Of a stretch of DNA of 64,000 bases, positions 1 to 8,467 are shown piece after piece. Location of the stretch: NCBI GenBank assembly GCA_963719885.1, contig CAVRDP010000020.1:62001-126000 (forward strand), in the 5' to 3' direction. Both the position numbers and the translations under genes were made by a program. The notes under the pieces were generated by a model. It searched no databases and was not told the DNA's origin. It saw nothing but the letters and a program-made list of their open reading frames with translations. The DNA is from JANXQG01 sp963719885. Its GTDB lineage: Bacteria; Planctomycetota; Planctomycetia; Pirellulales; Thermoguttaceae. The stretch's first letter is position 1. Every line of letters starts with the position of its first letter.

Positions 1-317
1 AGCTTCTCGCTCATCCACCAGCCGGTCAAGTCCGTGTCGTTTTCCCACGGATGGGCGAGGAGCAACTGTGGTGCGGTATCGCCGTCTTCCTTGGCGGCCT
101 TTGGCACTGCCGGGGCCAGAGAGCCCAGCCGGTCACGCTCTGCCTGCTCGCCCCGGAGACCTCGGATGTGTTTGCAGGTCCGGCGTTCGATCGACACGGA
201 CTGATTTCTCCAGGCCGGGCAAGTGCAGGAATAAACTCCGCCGACGTTCTTCAAAATGTAGGGAGTACGGGCCGAGCCTTTGACTTCGGCGGTTTCGCCG
301 TCTTTGAGATCGGGCAT
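1..317 (-). CDS. SWIM zinc-finger ATP-dependent DNA ligase-like protein, N-terminal part (runs off the left edge)
   Basis: Reading leftward from the ATG at 315-317 the frame is open to the window edge (about 105 residues). Residues ~30-55 form a SWIM zinc finger of the CxC...CxH type (YSCTCPAW ... RTCKHIRG). After a linker, residues ~86-105 read LLLAHPWENDTDLTGWWMSE followed by KL, closely resembling the start of small ATP-dependent DNA ligases (an LAHKWD...GWWMSEKLDG-type opening, the catalytic lysine region following shortly). The nicked-DNA sealing role is inferred from this opening only; the adenylation KxDG motif lies outside the window. An AGGA element sits about 8 bases before the ATG. 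It is the last visible gene of the minus-strand run of small genes. Confidence 0.72.
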   Translation of the reverse strand, partial: MPDLKDGETAEVKGSARTPYILKNVGGVYSCTCPAWRNQSVSIERRTCKHIRGLRGEQAERDRLGSLAPAVPKAAKEDGDTAPQLLLAHPWENDTDLTGWWMSEK

Positions 318-400
318 GTTGTTGTCCTTGATGGAAAGAGGTTTGCAGATAGCGGAGAGTGCTGCGGTTGCGTTCATTATAGACCCGCGTACCGGGCAAA

Positions 401-958
401 TCACCAGTTGACGACGCCTACCGCGGATGCGGTTCGCAGGGGACGGATGGGCCGCGGCGTTTTGCTTTGCTTGAACGCGGCACGCTCTTGCTGGATGAAA
501 TCATCGGTGGTCTGCTGCTTGATCTCGGTGGCCGTGACGAAAACCGCACCACCGGCGAATTCGCCCACGATTGGCTTCGAGCAGGTGTTGGCGTAGGTGA
601 GCGACCAGCACTGATCGGGCCGGAACCGCTTGAGGAACTTGTGGACGAGCCAGGCGACATGTTCGGGATTGCCGTGGGTGTCGGCAGAGAGCCACAGAGA
701 GCGAACCCCGCGTTCGTCTTGAAAGGCGAACTCAAAATCCAGCACGTCATAGCGGCAATCGAAGTCCGGGTCGTCACGCAGAAAACGCGGGCCGGTGTAG
801 TCTGGATCGCCAGGCATAGCGGCTATCGCCGGATCGTCTTCGACGAATTCGCGGTCGCCGAAGGCCACGATCTTTTGCAACTGCTCTTCGAGCCAAGCCG
901 CCTCTTCGGCAGTCAGCTTGGGCAGCATTTCGGAAAACTGCAAATAGTTGTCGGCCAT
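401..958 (-). CDS. Hypothetical protein, 185 aa
   Basis: I do not recognise a family. The start ATG at 956-958 (MADNYLQF) is chosen because the upstream extension of the frame is low-complexity and overlaps the next gene. The protein is acidic and soluble with no membrane segment or signal peptide; aromatic stretches (ADNYLQF, FEFAFQDERG, LWLSADTHGN) suggest a folded alpha/beta domain, and the C-terminus is basic and proline-rich. It lies between unknown genes on the same strand with about 46 bases to the upstream gene, as in a plasmid-type accessory operon. Confidence 0.6.
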   Translation of the reverse strand: MADNYLQFSEMLPKLTAEEAAWLEEQLQKIVAFGDREFVEDDPAIAAMPGDPDYTGPRFLRDDPDFDCRYDVLDFEFAFQDERGVRSLWLSADTHGNPEHVAWLVHKFLKRFRPDQCWSLTYANTCSKPIVGEFAGGAVFVTATEIKQQTTDDFIQQERAAFKQSKTPRPIRPLRTASAVGVVNW

Positions 959-1004
959 TGCGGGCCTCCGTAGGGTGTTGAGATGATTGCCTTGCCTGCC
1001 GTGG

Positions 1005-1559
1005 TCAGCCTTTGATAACCTCGAAGGTTTCCAGTGCGGGTACGTCCGCGGGCAGGCACTTACGTAACTTGCCGTGAAGCCGCTGGAGTTTGCGTTGAAG
1101 CCTTGCAGCGTCAACGTCGCCGCTCTGCATGTCGGCCAGGATTGCAATGAGCTTATCGGCGATCGGCTTTATTGCTGAGGTTTGCACAATCGGATTGCGG
1201 TTGTGGTCGGTTAGTTCCTGGACAAGGCCGCAGGCCGGATGGAAGGCCACGACCTCTGGATCGTAATCGTACTTGCCCTCGGTGTAGCGGACGAATGGAA
1301 TCTTGTGCTCATGCAGAAAATGTTCCAGGCCGTCGAACTCGCCCCAACTGGCTTGGTCATCGTAGAGCCTGAGCGTGAGCAGGCCATCGCCGTTATCGAC
1401 ACGTGCGGCCAGCAATTCATCGACGGTCGTGGGGCCGAACGGAACGTCGCCCCATTCCAACGATACACGCTCCGTGGCAATGACGCCGCACAGTTCCTCG
1501 GCAACGCGGCGGCGGACCTTGCTGCCAATCTGGATTTCTGCTGCCAGTCGTTCGGACAT
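1005..1559 (-). CDS. Hypothetical protein, 184 aa
   Basis: Unrecognised soluble protein. ATG at 1557-1559 (MSERLAAE) with a GGAG element about 10 bases upstream. The middle is acidic and aromatic (LRLYDDQASWGEFDGLEHF), and the C-terminal 60 residues look helical and basic (KLQRLHGKLRK). No catalytic motif is visible. It is part of the minus-strand run of accessory genes. Confidence 0.6.
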   Translation of the reverse strand: MSERLAAEIQIGSKVRRRVAEELCGVIATERVSLEWGDVPFGPTTVDELLAARVDNGDGLLTLRLYDDQASWGEFDGLEHFLHEHKIPFVRYTEGKYDYDPEVVAFHPACGLVQELTDHNRNPIVQTSAIKPIADKLIAILADMQSGDVDAARLQRKLQRLHGKLRKCLPADVPALETFEVIKG

Positions 1560-1640
1560 TGTCTTCGGTCTCCTTGAAAACACGGTTGTGAGGCAGGGCT
1601 GAGCCGGCCAAAAGTTCCGGCGGACAAGCCTGCCAGGGCA

Positions 1641-1823
1641 TCAGTTGCGGTTGTGGTTTTCCAACTTGCCTTGCTCGATAGGAATGAGCTTGCCGCACTC
1701 CGGGCAGGTAGCAAGGCGATTGTAAGGGCGTTTGTTGCGGACCTGCTTGACCCGGTATTGCCGCATGAGTTGCAGCGGGGTCTTGCCGCTTGCTTCACAG
1801 TGGTAGTGTTTGAAGTGAGTCAT
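1641..1823 (-). CDS. Small zinc-ribbon-like protein, 60 aa
   Basis: Starts at ATG 1821-1823 (MTHFKHYHCE). A single CPEC pair in the C-terminal half (RLATCPECGKLIPIEQ) plus an N-terminal HYHC could make a small zinc site. Very basic. Function unknown; only four bases separate it from the stop of the upstream gene, indicating co-transcription. Confidence 0.55.
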   Translation of the reverse strand: MTHFKHYHCEASGKTPLQLMRQYRVKQVRNKRPYNRLATCPECGKLIPIEQGKLENHNRN

Positions 1824-1827
1824 GGAG

Positions 1828-2398
1828 TTATGCCTCGCCAGGACCGCTGACCTCGACATTGGATGACGGGCACGGGTCCAGGTGCTGGAACCAGAGCAAG
1901 CAGTCCTCCGGCAGACGAAGATCGAAACTGAACGTCTCAAGGTTCACCCCGGCGTAGGGGCTTTCGGTCTTGTGCTCCTTGACCTTGCACAGGGTCTCCC
2001 ATGCCTCGGCCCGGCCATTAGCGATCTGTTCGGGCGAGAACCTGATCCGTGCCTGAAACGTCATGCGGCGTTGGGCGAACTCGTCAAGCGACTTCGCGGC
2101 CTTGGCGAGGGCCTTTCGCCAGCGGCGGATATAGGCTTCCGGCTCGGTATGACGCTGGCCGTAAAGCACCATGCCGCCGCCGCAGCAGTCCGAAGCCCGT
2201 TCCACGATTTCACGCATGACTGCACATTCCGATCCGATGGCGATGGGATACCAGTCGCGGGTGCGTTTTTTGTTGTCCCAGGTCCAGCAGTTGTTGCTGC
2301 CGTGCAGTTCGCAGGCCACGAGAATGTCTGTCATAGTGGCCGACAAGATCGGCGGGGAGGCGAAGTGCCTGCATGTCGTAGACAATGCCATAGCTCAT
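1828..2398 (-). CDS. Hypothetical protein, possibly frameshifted near its 5' end
   Basis: The open frame ending at 1828 can start at an ATG at 2332-2334 (MTDILVACELHG), which has no ribosome binding site. A much better start is the ATG at 2396-2398 (MSYGIVYDMQAL), seven bases after AAGGAG, but it is in another frame that runs on only about 60 residues. The two may be one protein joined by a one-base error near 2335, or two overlapping genes. The main product (~168 aa) has a cysteine-rich patch (SDCCGGGMV) and a helical arginine-rich centre. No family recognised. Confidence 0.5.
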
Positions 2399-2454
2399 GG
2401 TGTTGCTCCTTTGCAGAAAGAAGGGGCGTTTTTGGGAATGGGTCCGTTCACAAG

Positions 2455-2655
2455 TCACGCTTGCAGAATGGAGCCGGTAGCCGCTGCTCGGGCGATGGCT
2501 TCCCAGGTGAATTGGGCTTCCAGGTGTTGCAAGTCGGGCACGTAGACCGTGGCAAACTGGTTCCTTCGGCCACGAACGGCACAACCGGGATAAACTTGGT
2601 TTCCAAACCGCACGCTGACGGGTGGGAGCGTGTCGCGTGCTTGCTGGGTTGTCAT
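2455..2655 (-). CDS. Small hypothetical protein, 66 aa
   Basis: Starts at ATG 2653-2655 (MTTQQARDTLPP) behind an AGGAAAGGA purine tract. No known domain; the centre (VRFGNQVYPGCAVRGRRN) could be a small beta-barrel, while the C-terminus is helical. It belongs to the minus-strand small-gene run. Confidence 0.5.
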   Translation of the reverse strand: MTTQQARDTLPPVSVRFGNQVYPGCAVRGRRNQFATVYVPDLQHLEAQFTWEAIARAAATGSILQA

Positions 2656-2684
2656 GGCGGATGGTCCTTTCCTGGGGCTACGGG

Positions 2685-3629
2685 CTATGACCCGTAGTGG
2701 TGGTCGCCGATCGCGGCGACGGCAGTTTCGATGCCCTCGATGTAGGCAGGCGTCGTCACGTCGATGCCGGCACAAGCATGAGCCAGAATGAGAGCTTCCA
2801 TCCCATCAACGGTGGCGTTGAATGTCCTTGCGGCGGCAGTGCCGGTTTCGTCTTTGAGATCGCTCGTGAGCTTGCCGCAACCGGGGTCCCCGGCAGCAGG
2901 GTCGTGATCCAAGTGGATCGTGATGCCGTAGCACGGCAACCGTATTTCGATACCGGCAGGCGTCTGATCGTTGGTCGTAGGGCTTGGCCCACAGGCTCCG
3001 CATCGTCCGTTGGTGTGCAAGGGCAGGTCTTTTCGGCCGCAGGCCACACAGGGGACGTTGGATTCCGGGTCGTCCTCATCGAGGCAGTCCTCCTCGTCAT
3101 GCGACCAATCGGCAGGCCCAAGAGTCTCGCTCCCGACCTGACTGGCGGTAAGCGTCTCCATACGCGGCCCGTAGGCCCTTGCCAACTCGAAGGTCGGCCC
3201 GGTGCCGGGACCGCACTCAATCTTGAAATGCTCGGCTACCTTGATAGGGCATGGATACTTCAACTTGTCGTCGGGCACGAAGTAGAACGTGAAAACATCC
3301 AGGTCGTCCTCGTGGCGGAACAGTGCGATGTATAGGTCCGGTGTCGGTTCGCTGGGCGTTGCTGGCACATCAGCTTGCACTGGCGGCCACGGCTTGACCT
3401 CAGTGATCGCCGTAGCTCCGGTCTCACCGAAAATGGCGGTAAGCCTCTTGCGTGTCGCATCGTCGATGCCTTCGACATAGCCGCCAACGCTTACAATCGT
3501 ACCGCGTCGGCTCAATTGGTCCGCGGCCTTCATAACCGCATCTTCGGCATCCAGGGCGTCCACGACAACTACACAGGGGTCGTTGTCGAAGAACGGCATT
3601 TTATGGCACTTTACTCGATAGGTTGTCAT
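2685..3629 (-). CDS. Hypothetical protein with a central CxxC...CxxC site, 314 aa
   Basis: ATG at 3627-3629 (MTTYRVKCHKMPF). The N-terminal ~60 residues (VVVVDALDAEDAVMKAADQL) resemble the small beta-alpha fold found in other short proteins of this region (compare the protein at 3684-3944). A central acidic segment is followed by a zinc-ribbon-like CVACGRK ... CGACG motif, then a C-terminal domain of unknown type (YGITIHLDHDPAAGD). No enzyme motif recognised. Predicted cytoplasmic. Confidence 0.6.
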   Translation of the reverse strand: MTTYRVKCHKMPFFDNDPCVVVVDALDAEDAVMKAADQLSRRGTIVSVGGYVEGIDDATRKRLTAIFGETGATAITEVKPWPPVQADVPATPSEPTPDLYIALFRHEDDLDVFTFYFVPDDKLKYPCPIKVAEHFKIECGPGTGPTFELARAYGPRMETLTASQVGSETLGPADWSHDEEDCLDEDDPESNVPCVACGRKDLPLHTNGRCGACGPSPTTNDQTPAGIEIRLPCYGITIHLDHDPAAGDPGCGKLTSDLKDETGTAAARTFNATVDGMEALILAHACAGIDVTTPAYIEGIETAVAAIGDHHYGS

Positions 3630-3683
3630 GCTTGGGCCTTTCTGGTTGGTTTCGACGGGACACGACGGTTGCACTGGCCGGCG

Positions 3684-3944
3684 TCACACCGCTTGGATGC
3701 TGCGAATCGACGGGATGATGTCCTTGCCCACGCTCATGCCGCGGCGTTTGAGGACCTTGGCAAGTGTCGGAAAATCATCGGCGGGCATGCCGTAGTCTTC
3801 AGCGACTTCGATATACTCTTGGCTCTGCTCGACCGGTTCAGCTTCGCCATCGAGCAGCCTGACGACGGCTTCGGCCTCGCTTTCGGCCTCGACCCGGTAC
3901 TTCATGGCGTGCAACTCGTACTGCTCAATTTCAAAGGTAGGCAT
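3684..3944 (-). CDS. Small acidic hypothetical protein, 86 aa
   Basis: ATG at 3942-3944 (MPTFEIEQYELH) after GAGGAG. The sequence EIEQYELHAMKYRVEAESEA has the alternating pattern of a short beta hairpin plus helix, similar in style to the N-terminus of the neighbouring 314-aa protein. Strongly acidic apart from its last 20 residues. Function unknown. Confidence 0.55.
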   Translation of the reverse strand: MPTFEIEQYELHAMKYRVEAESEAEAVVRLLDGEAEPVEQSQEYIEVAEDYGMPADDFPTLAKVLKRRGMSVGKDIIPSIRSIQAV

Positions 3945-3970
3945 GGCTGCTCCTCGTAAGCAAGTTGGGG

Positions 3971-4486
3971 TTAGGTGGCGGGTTGTACGGTCGTTGCCAG
4001 CAGTTCTTCCATCGCCGTCAGTGGCAGTTCGCCGGTAGTTACATCCAGGTCCGCGTATTTCGGGCTGGCTGTCCAGATGATCGAGAACTCCGCCCGAAGC
4101 GGCGAGGGACTGACCTGGACAATCATCTGGTCGCATTCGGTTCGCTGGGCTTCGTGGGCGTTGAGATCGACGCCATCGGGCACGACGGCATATTCTCGCC
4201 CTTCAAAGTCAGCCAACCAGTCGCGAGCGGCCTTGTTACGCCTGCGGCGGCCAGCGGTCGCTATGGCCTCTTGGCAGGCATCGAGGATGTTGTGGTCGAA
4301 GAACTCTGCCGTGCTGCCCCAGAAGTAGAGTTCGTACAGATTGCTGTCATGCTGTCGGGCCTCGCGGGCCAGGACAACCCGGCTGCGGATTTGCTCGGCG
4401 AGTGCCGGCGTCAGTTCGACGATGGCATAATCGCAATCACCGTTACAGTGCTGGTTCGAGCTATGGGCATTGAGGATAAGGTGCAT
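3971..4486 (-). CDS. Hypothetical protein, 171 aa
   Basis: ATG at 4484-4486 (MHLILNAHSSNQ). Unrecognised. The N-terminus contains a CNGDCDYAIVEL stretch with two cysteines; the centre has an aromatic YELYFWGSTAEFFD segment and a basic GRRRRNKAARDW patch. No membrane segments. Same operon-like run as its neighbours. Confidence 0.55.
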   Translation of the reverse strand: MHLILNAHSSNQHCNGDCDYAIVELTPALAEQIRSRVVLAREARQHDSNLYELYFWGSTAEFFDHNILDACQEAIATAGRRRRNKAARDWLADFEGREYAVVPDGVDLNAHEAQRTECDQMIVQVSPSPLRAEFSIIWTASPKYADLDVTTGELPLTAMEELLATTVQPAT

Positions 4487-4571
4487 GGTTCGTTCCAATC
4501 GAAGACGGAAAGGGCAAACAGAAGGGCGAGAGATCGTCTCGCCCCTCTGCTTGCCGTGGAAAAGAGCATCG

Positions 4572-4700
4572 TCACTTGCACGCCCGGTCCAGCCGCTTCC
4601 GAGCCGCCCACCATCCCGCCAGGGGCAAGCCCTGGCAGTAGGCAGCGTAGGTTTGGGCAATGACCTTGCGGATCAAACGGCGATACATGGCGATGGGCAT
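4572..4700 (-). CDS. Very small basic protein, 42 aa
   Basis: ATG at 4698-4700 opens MPIAMYRRLIRKVIAQTYAA and closes at a TGA (4572-4574). An AAGGA box lies seven bases upstream. The peptide is highly basic and probably helical. It overlaps the 3' end of the upstream small ORF by 28 bases in another frame, a translational-coupling arrangement. Supported by the ribosome site and position only. Confidence 0.4.
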   Translation of the reverse strand: MPIAMYRRLIRKVIAQTYAAYCQGLPLAGWWAARKRLDRACK

Positions 4701-4840
4701 GGAAAGTCCTTATCGAGGGAAGGGACTGCCGCAGCGGTCAGCCCGAAGCGGCGAAAGAAACGGGCGGCCCGGTGAGTCGCATACCAGCGACGGCGGGCCG
4801 GATTGAGAGAGAATCGACGTTTACGGGTTCCGTCTGGCAT
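4673..4840 (-). CDS. Small arginine-rich protein, 55 aa
   Basis: ATG at 4838-4840 (MPDGTRKRRFSLNPARRRWY) preceded by AAGGAAGTAGCC, ending in TGA at 4673-4675. The arginine-rich sequence suggests nucleic-acid contact, but no fold is recognised. It lies between the AAA ATPase gene and the 42-aa ORF and fits the tight spacing of the operon. Confidence 0.4.
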   Translation of the reverse strand: MPDGTRKRRFSLNPARRRWYATHRAARFFRRFGLTAAAVPSLDKDFPCPSPCIAV

Positions 4841-4860
4841 GGCTACTTCCTTGTGCCTTG

Positions 4861-6346
4861 TTAGTTATTCGATGGGTCCGTCCGCCGCAGCTTGCGGCCA
4901 GGCTTTGCCGGCGTGGAATTCTGGTAAATGCCGCTGCACTCGGCATCGAGGCACCGGCCGGAAGCCCACGAACGCAACCGCTCGACCGATTCGGCGGCTG
5001 TGACAGCTACCGGCACGACATTCTGGGCCGCCGCAGTCAGCGGCAGGTCCAGCAATGCCGCCAAGCGGCAGCAAGCTCTAATCTCGGCACCTGTCCACTG
5101 CTGGTCGTTCGGCTTGGCCTGATCGGCGTCCAGATCGAACAGCCGCAGGTAGATGTCCCAAATCTTCCGCCGCTGCTCACTGCTCGGCAGATCGAGAAAG
5201 AAGCAGCCGTCGAACCGTTCGGCACGCGAGAACTCCGGCGGCAGCTTGGAGATGTCATTGCATGTGCAAATGGTAAAGACATCGCTCTGGTGGTCATTCA
5301 GCCAAGTGAGGAACGTGCCGAACAGACGGGCCGAGACGCCACTGTCGCCAGAACTTGCTACGCCCGACAACGCCTTCTCCACTTCGTCAATGAAACAGAT
5401 ACATGGTTCCATTGCATCAATAATTTTCAGGGCCTGACGGATGTTCGCTTCGGTGCTGCCAACCAGGGAGCCCATGAGCGAGCCGATGTCCAAGATCAGC
5501 GTGGGCCTGCCCGTTTCGGCACCAAGGGCCTTGGCGAAAGCACTCTTGCCCGTGCCGGGCACCCCAAGCAACAGAACCCCGCGAGGACGCCGCAGCGGAT
5601 CTCGATGACCCTGACGACGCATTGCTCTCAAGCAGAAGCTCTTGAGCGATTGCAGTCCGCCGAGGCCGTCGAACCGCTCGCCGCCGCGATGGAGTTGCAG
5701 GAGGCCGCTTTTCTTTAGCGTTTGCGACTTCAATTCCCAGATGGCGTCGGGCCGGATGTTGCCATGCCGCACGATGCTCAAGGAATACGCTCCCTCGGCC
5801 TCAAAGCGGGTCAGTCCGGCGGCAGCATCGAGCACAGTGTTCATTTCCTCGCCTTGCGGAAGGTCGCCATCTTCAGTGGCGATGCTTCTGGCAATCTGCT
5901 CAAGCTGGTCGCGGCCAGGGCAGGTCGTGGTCCAGCACCACGAAGTGCTTTTCAAGCTCGGTAGGGATTTGCACGACGGCCGACAGGACCACGATGAAAG
6001 TACGATTCTGCTTGCCGGTGCTGATTTGCTTGGCCAGGGCCTGCACGATCTCCGGCGAATTCAGGAACCTGTGGAAGTTCGTCAAGCAGAGAATGGCCGA
6101 GCTATCCGGCGACGCCAAGGCGTTGATTGACCTGATAGCGGCGAGTGGATCGCTGCCGGCGTCGGCGGCCGTGTTCTGGCCGGGGATTTGCAAACCGCTG
6201 GCAATATCCCAGACGGCAAGCCGCCACTTCTGGTCGCGGCAGAGTTTGGCAATCTCGGCCAGGGCATCGTCATGTTCGTGGGATTGCACCCAGAGCCCGG
6301 TAAAACAGGCGGAAATGTACTCGGTCAGACGTTGAGTAAGTGTCAT
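4861..6346 (-). CDS. ycf46-like AAA ATPase (one frame change near 5918)
   Basis: Two frames join into one ~490-aa protein. The N-terminal part (6346 to ~5918; MTLTQRLTEYISACF) is the domain that precedes the AAA module in Ycf46-type proteins. The second part carries Walker A GVPGTGKSAFAK, Walker B ICFIDEVEKAL and a sensor-1-type CNDISKLPPEFSR followed by an ERFD arginine-finger region. The break lies at a CCC run in DHDLPWP; removing one C gives DHDLPGRDQLEQIA, so an assembly indel is likely. The family is found in cyanobacteria and plastids (ycf46), role unclear. Neighbours with DUF1257 and DUF2997 form the same trio seen in such genomes. Confidence 0.75.
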
Positions 6347-6374
6347 GGAGGTTGCTTTCGGTTACGATAGAGTG

Positions 6375-6845
6375 ATGAACGAGAAAAGGGACGACCGTGA
6401 AACGCTCGATTTGCCGTCGCAGCCAGGCACCTACGCCTTACTTTTGGAGGCAACGGCTAAGCAGGAAGTGCCCATCGGCAAGCTGGGCGTGCTGCACATG
6501 ATGCCGGGAATCTACGTTTACGTCGGCAGTGCGTTAGGACCGGGCGGATTGGCGGCACGCGTGGGCCGGCATGCCCTTTGTGAGAAGACGCAGCATTGGC
6601 ATATCGATTACCTGCGTGCCGAAACGCAACTGGTGGCCGTGTGGTACGCAAGAGGAACGAAGCCACGGGAATGCCACTGGTCCAAGATTATCGAACGAGC
6701 GGCCGGGGCACAGATTCCACTTGAGGGATTCGGTGCGTCGGATTGCCGATGCCGGTCCCATCTACAATACTTTGCGAATCTGCGAACTGCGGAGGCCGTT
6801 CGATCCCAGTTGAAGTGCCGAGCGATACGATGTGCCCAAGATTGA
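6375..6845 (+). CDS. DUF123 / GIY-YIG-like nuclease-fold protein
   Basis: Reads PGTYALLLE then PGIYVYVGSALGPGGLAARVGRH, the GIY-YIG-like signature of the DUF123 family, with conserved HWHIDYL and a C-terminal GFGASDCRC...HL region. Family members occur alone or fused to endonuclease III; the biochemical role is not settled. The ATG at 6375 (MNEKRDDRE) is preferred over the one at 6345 because the latter overlaps the divergent AAA gene start. It is the only plus-strand gene in this stretch and converges on the DUF2997 gene (nine bases apart). Confidence 0.8.
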   Translation: MNEKRDDRETLDLPSQPGTYALLLEATAKQEVPIGKLGVLHMMPGIYVYVGSALGPGGLAARVGRHALCEKTQHWHIDYLRAETQLVAVWYARGTKPRECHWSKIIERAAGAQIPLEGFGASDCRCRSHLQYFANLRTAEAVRSQLKCRAIRCAQD

Positions 6846-6854
6846 GCCGGCGTC

Positions 6855-7049
6855 CTACGCCTTCTGCTGTTGTCGCTGATCGACCACGGCCGTCTGATGG
6901 AACTCAGCGGTAAGCTGCTCGTCGATCCGCTGGCCGAGGGCCTGTTCGATGAACTTGCTGGCATCGCGGCATGACGAGCCGGCGAAGCCTCTGGTGGTGA
7001 CGGACGTTTCGCCCTTGGGACTGACAGTGATTTCGATTGTCTTGCTCAT
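6855..7049 (-). CDS. DUF2997 family small protein, 64 aa
   Basis: MSKTIEITVSPKGETSVTTR followed by a conserved GFAGSSCRDASKFIEQALG segment is typical of DUF2997, which pairs a short beta hairpin with a helix. The family is usually encoded beside ycf35-like DUF1257 genes, as here: its ATG overlaps the DUF1257 stop by four bases, indicating translational coupling. Function unknown. Confidence 0.75.
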   Translation of the reverse strand: MSKTIEITVSPKGETSVTTRGFAGSSCRDASKFIEQALGQRIDEQLTAEFHQTAVVDQRQQQKA

Positions 7050-7414
7050 GCGGCACCTCCTACCTGAATGGTCAGTTTGAGCGAGCCGTCGGCCAGTTGG
7101 CTCTCGGTGACGACGTGGCCTTTGCGGCGAGCTTCGATCTTCACTTTCTCTGCCGCGTAGGCTTGGAGCAGGCGGTCGAGTTCCTTCGGATCGCCCCAGT
7201 AGCCATTCATGTTGTCGTAGGCCAGTTCACCGCTGGCAAGGTTTGCGACGGCCGGAAAATCCCAACCGGGTAGCCTCACGGCAAGCCCTTCGACTTCGCG
7301 GTCATAAAGCTGGGCCTTGCCCTGCACCGGAGCAGGTAGCCGCAAACGATCGCACGCGGCACGGACGGCGGCGGCGTCTCTGATTTCCGTCTTGATGGTA
7401 ACGGTGTGACTCAT
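7046..7414 (-). CDS. DUF1257 (ycf35-like) protein, 122 aa
   Basis: The sequence MSHTVTIKTEIRDAAAVRAA, the central GLAVRLPGWDFPAV and a C-terminal two-stranded segment match the DUF1257 family, known in cyanobacteria and plastids as Ycf35. Ribosome site AAGGAG precedes the ATG. It overlaps the DUF2997 gene and lies in the same strand run as the ycf46-like ATPase. The role of the family is not established. Confidence 0.78.
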   Translation of the reverse strand: MSHTVTIKTEIRDAAAVRAACDRLRLPAPVQGKAQLYDREVEGLAVRLPGWDFPAVANLASGELAYDNMNGYWGDPKELDRLLQAYAAEKVKIEARRKGHVVTESQLADGSLKLTIQVGGAA

Positions 7415-7466
7415 GGTTCTCCTTGGTGGTTGCGATGCAGATTACATCATGTGGATTGCGAGTATG

Positions 7467-8096
7467 TCAGCGTTGGCAGGTTTCGGCAGTGACGGCTTTC
7501 GCGTCGGCGGTGCCCTGAGCGGTCGGTGTTTCCTCCCAGACGACTTTCACGTCCCAGCCAAAATGCTCGAAAAGTGCTGCAAGGATGATCTCGGCGGCTC
7601 GCTTGGCGTGTTCGATATTTTCCTTCGAGCCGGCGGCCTGAGCAACCAACCGCTGGGCCTGTAGAAATACCTCGTCGCGGAGGCGGTCTTGATCGGAGTG
7701 CCACGGAATCCAGGTGGTCGTCTTGACCTCCCAGGTTTTACACCGCTCATGGTCCAGCCTTGCTTGTAGGACTTCCGGTTGCGGCAGGCGGATAGTAGCA
7801 CGCTTGGCCGCTTGATCTTGCTCGGTGATGGTTGCTTTGCTCATGTTCACGGCAATTAGCGAATCGCCGCGAATCAACCAGGCCCCGCGGCAACCTTCAC
7901 CTTCACCGATCAGAACATCGGCAACATACACGCGGCTGGTAACAAGCTGGGAAAGTCGTTCAAGCCGCTCGATCGTCGCCGGACCTTGACTGGTCACGAC
8001 GATCGGCGGCGATTGGTCGACGCGAAGTTGACGAAGGCAGACCAGCAGACCGGCAAAGACGGCCAGCAGGCCAAAGGCTAAGATTATGGTTTTCAA
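7467..8096 (-). CDS. DUF4230 family membrane-anchored protein, 209 aa
   Basis: A single N-terminal hydrophobic segment (TIILAFGLLAVFAGLLVCL) anchors the protein, with the rest outside the membrane. The following region (LERLSQLVTSRVYVADVLIG ... GDSLIAVNMSKATI) and the C-terminal helix (AKRAAEIILAALFEHFGW) match the DUF4230 pattern. Function unknown. Start overlaps the stop of the upstream membrane-protein gene by four bases, so the two are likely co-translated. Confidence 0.75.
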   Translation of the reverse strand: MKTIILAFGLLAVFAGLLVCLRQLRVDQSPPIVVTSQGPATIERLERLSQLVTSRVYVADVLIGEGEGCRGAWLIRGDSLIAVNMSKATITEQDQAAKRATIRLPQPEVLQARLDHERCKTWEVKTTTWIPWHSDQDRLRDEVFLQAQRLVAQAAGSKENIEHAKRAAEIILAALFEHFGWDVKVVWEETPTAQGTADAKAVTAETCQR

Positions 8097-8467
8097 GGTC
8101 CCTCCTTATTGTCGGGTGGCAATGCCGGGACGGTTTCGGCGTGATAGCCGGTCTCAGGGGCCGACCACTGAATCGGATGAGGCTTCGGTGCATCGGCTTG
8201 CTTCGAACAACCGGCGTATACGACGACGGCTGCGGCGGCGATGCCGATGACGGCTCGGATGGTAGGTGGCATATAACTGAGGGTTACGATCAGAAGAAGG
8301 ATGTCAGGCAGAATCGCCATCAACAGCAGCAAGGCGATCGGAGCCACGAGACAGACGGTGCCGATGGTCTCTTTGCTGGGAAGGTGCTTGATGAATCGCT
8401 GGCGAAAGAGCCAGGCGAGAATCGAGATGGCGACGATGGAAGCGGCGAACAGGACAACGGTAATCAT
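8093..8467 (-). CDS. Small membrane protein, 124 aa
   Basis: ATG at 8465-8467 (MITVVLFAASIVAISILAWL) after GGAAAGGAAAGAACC. Three hydrophobic segments (residues ~2-20, ~38-60 and ~72-88) are followed by a proline-rich soluble tail. No family recognised. Four-base overlap with the DUF4230 gene suggests that they work together at the membrane. Confidence 0.6.
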   Translation of the reverse strand: MITVVLFAASIVAISILAWLFRQRFIKHLPSKETIGTVCLVAPIALLLLMAILPDILLLIVTLSYMPPTIRAVIGIAAAAVVVYAGCSKQADAPKPHPIQWSAPETGYHAETVPALPPDNKEGP

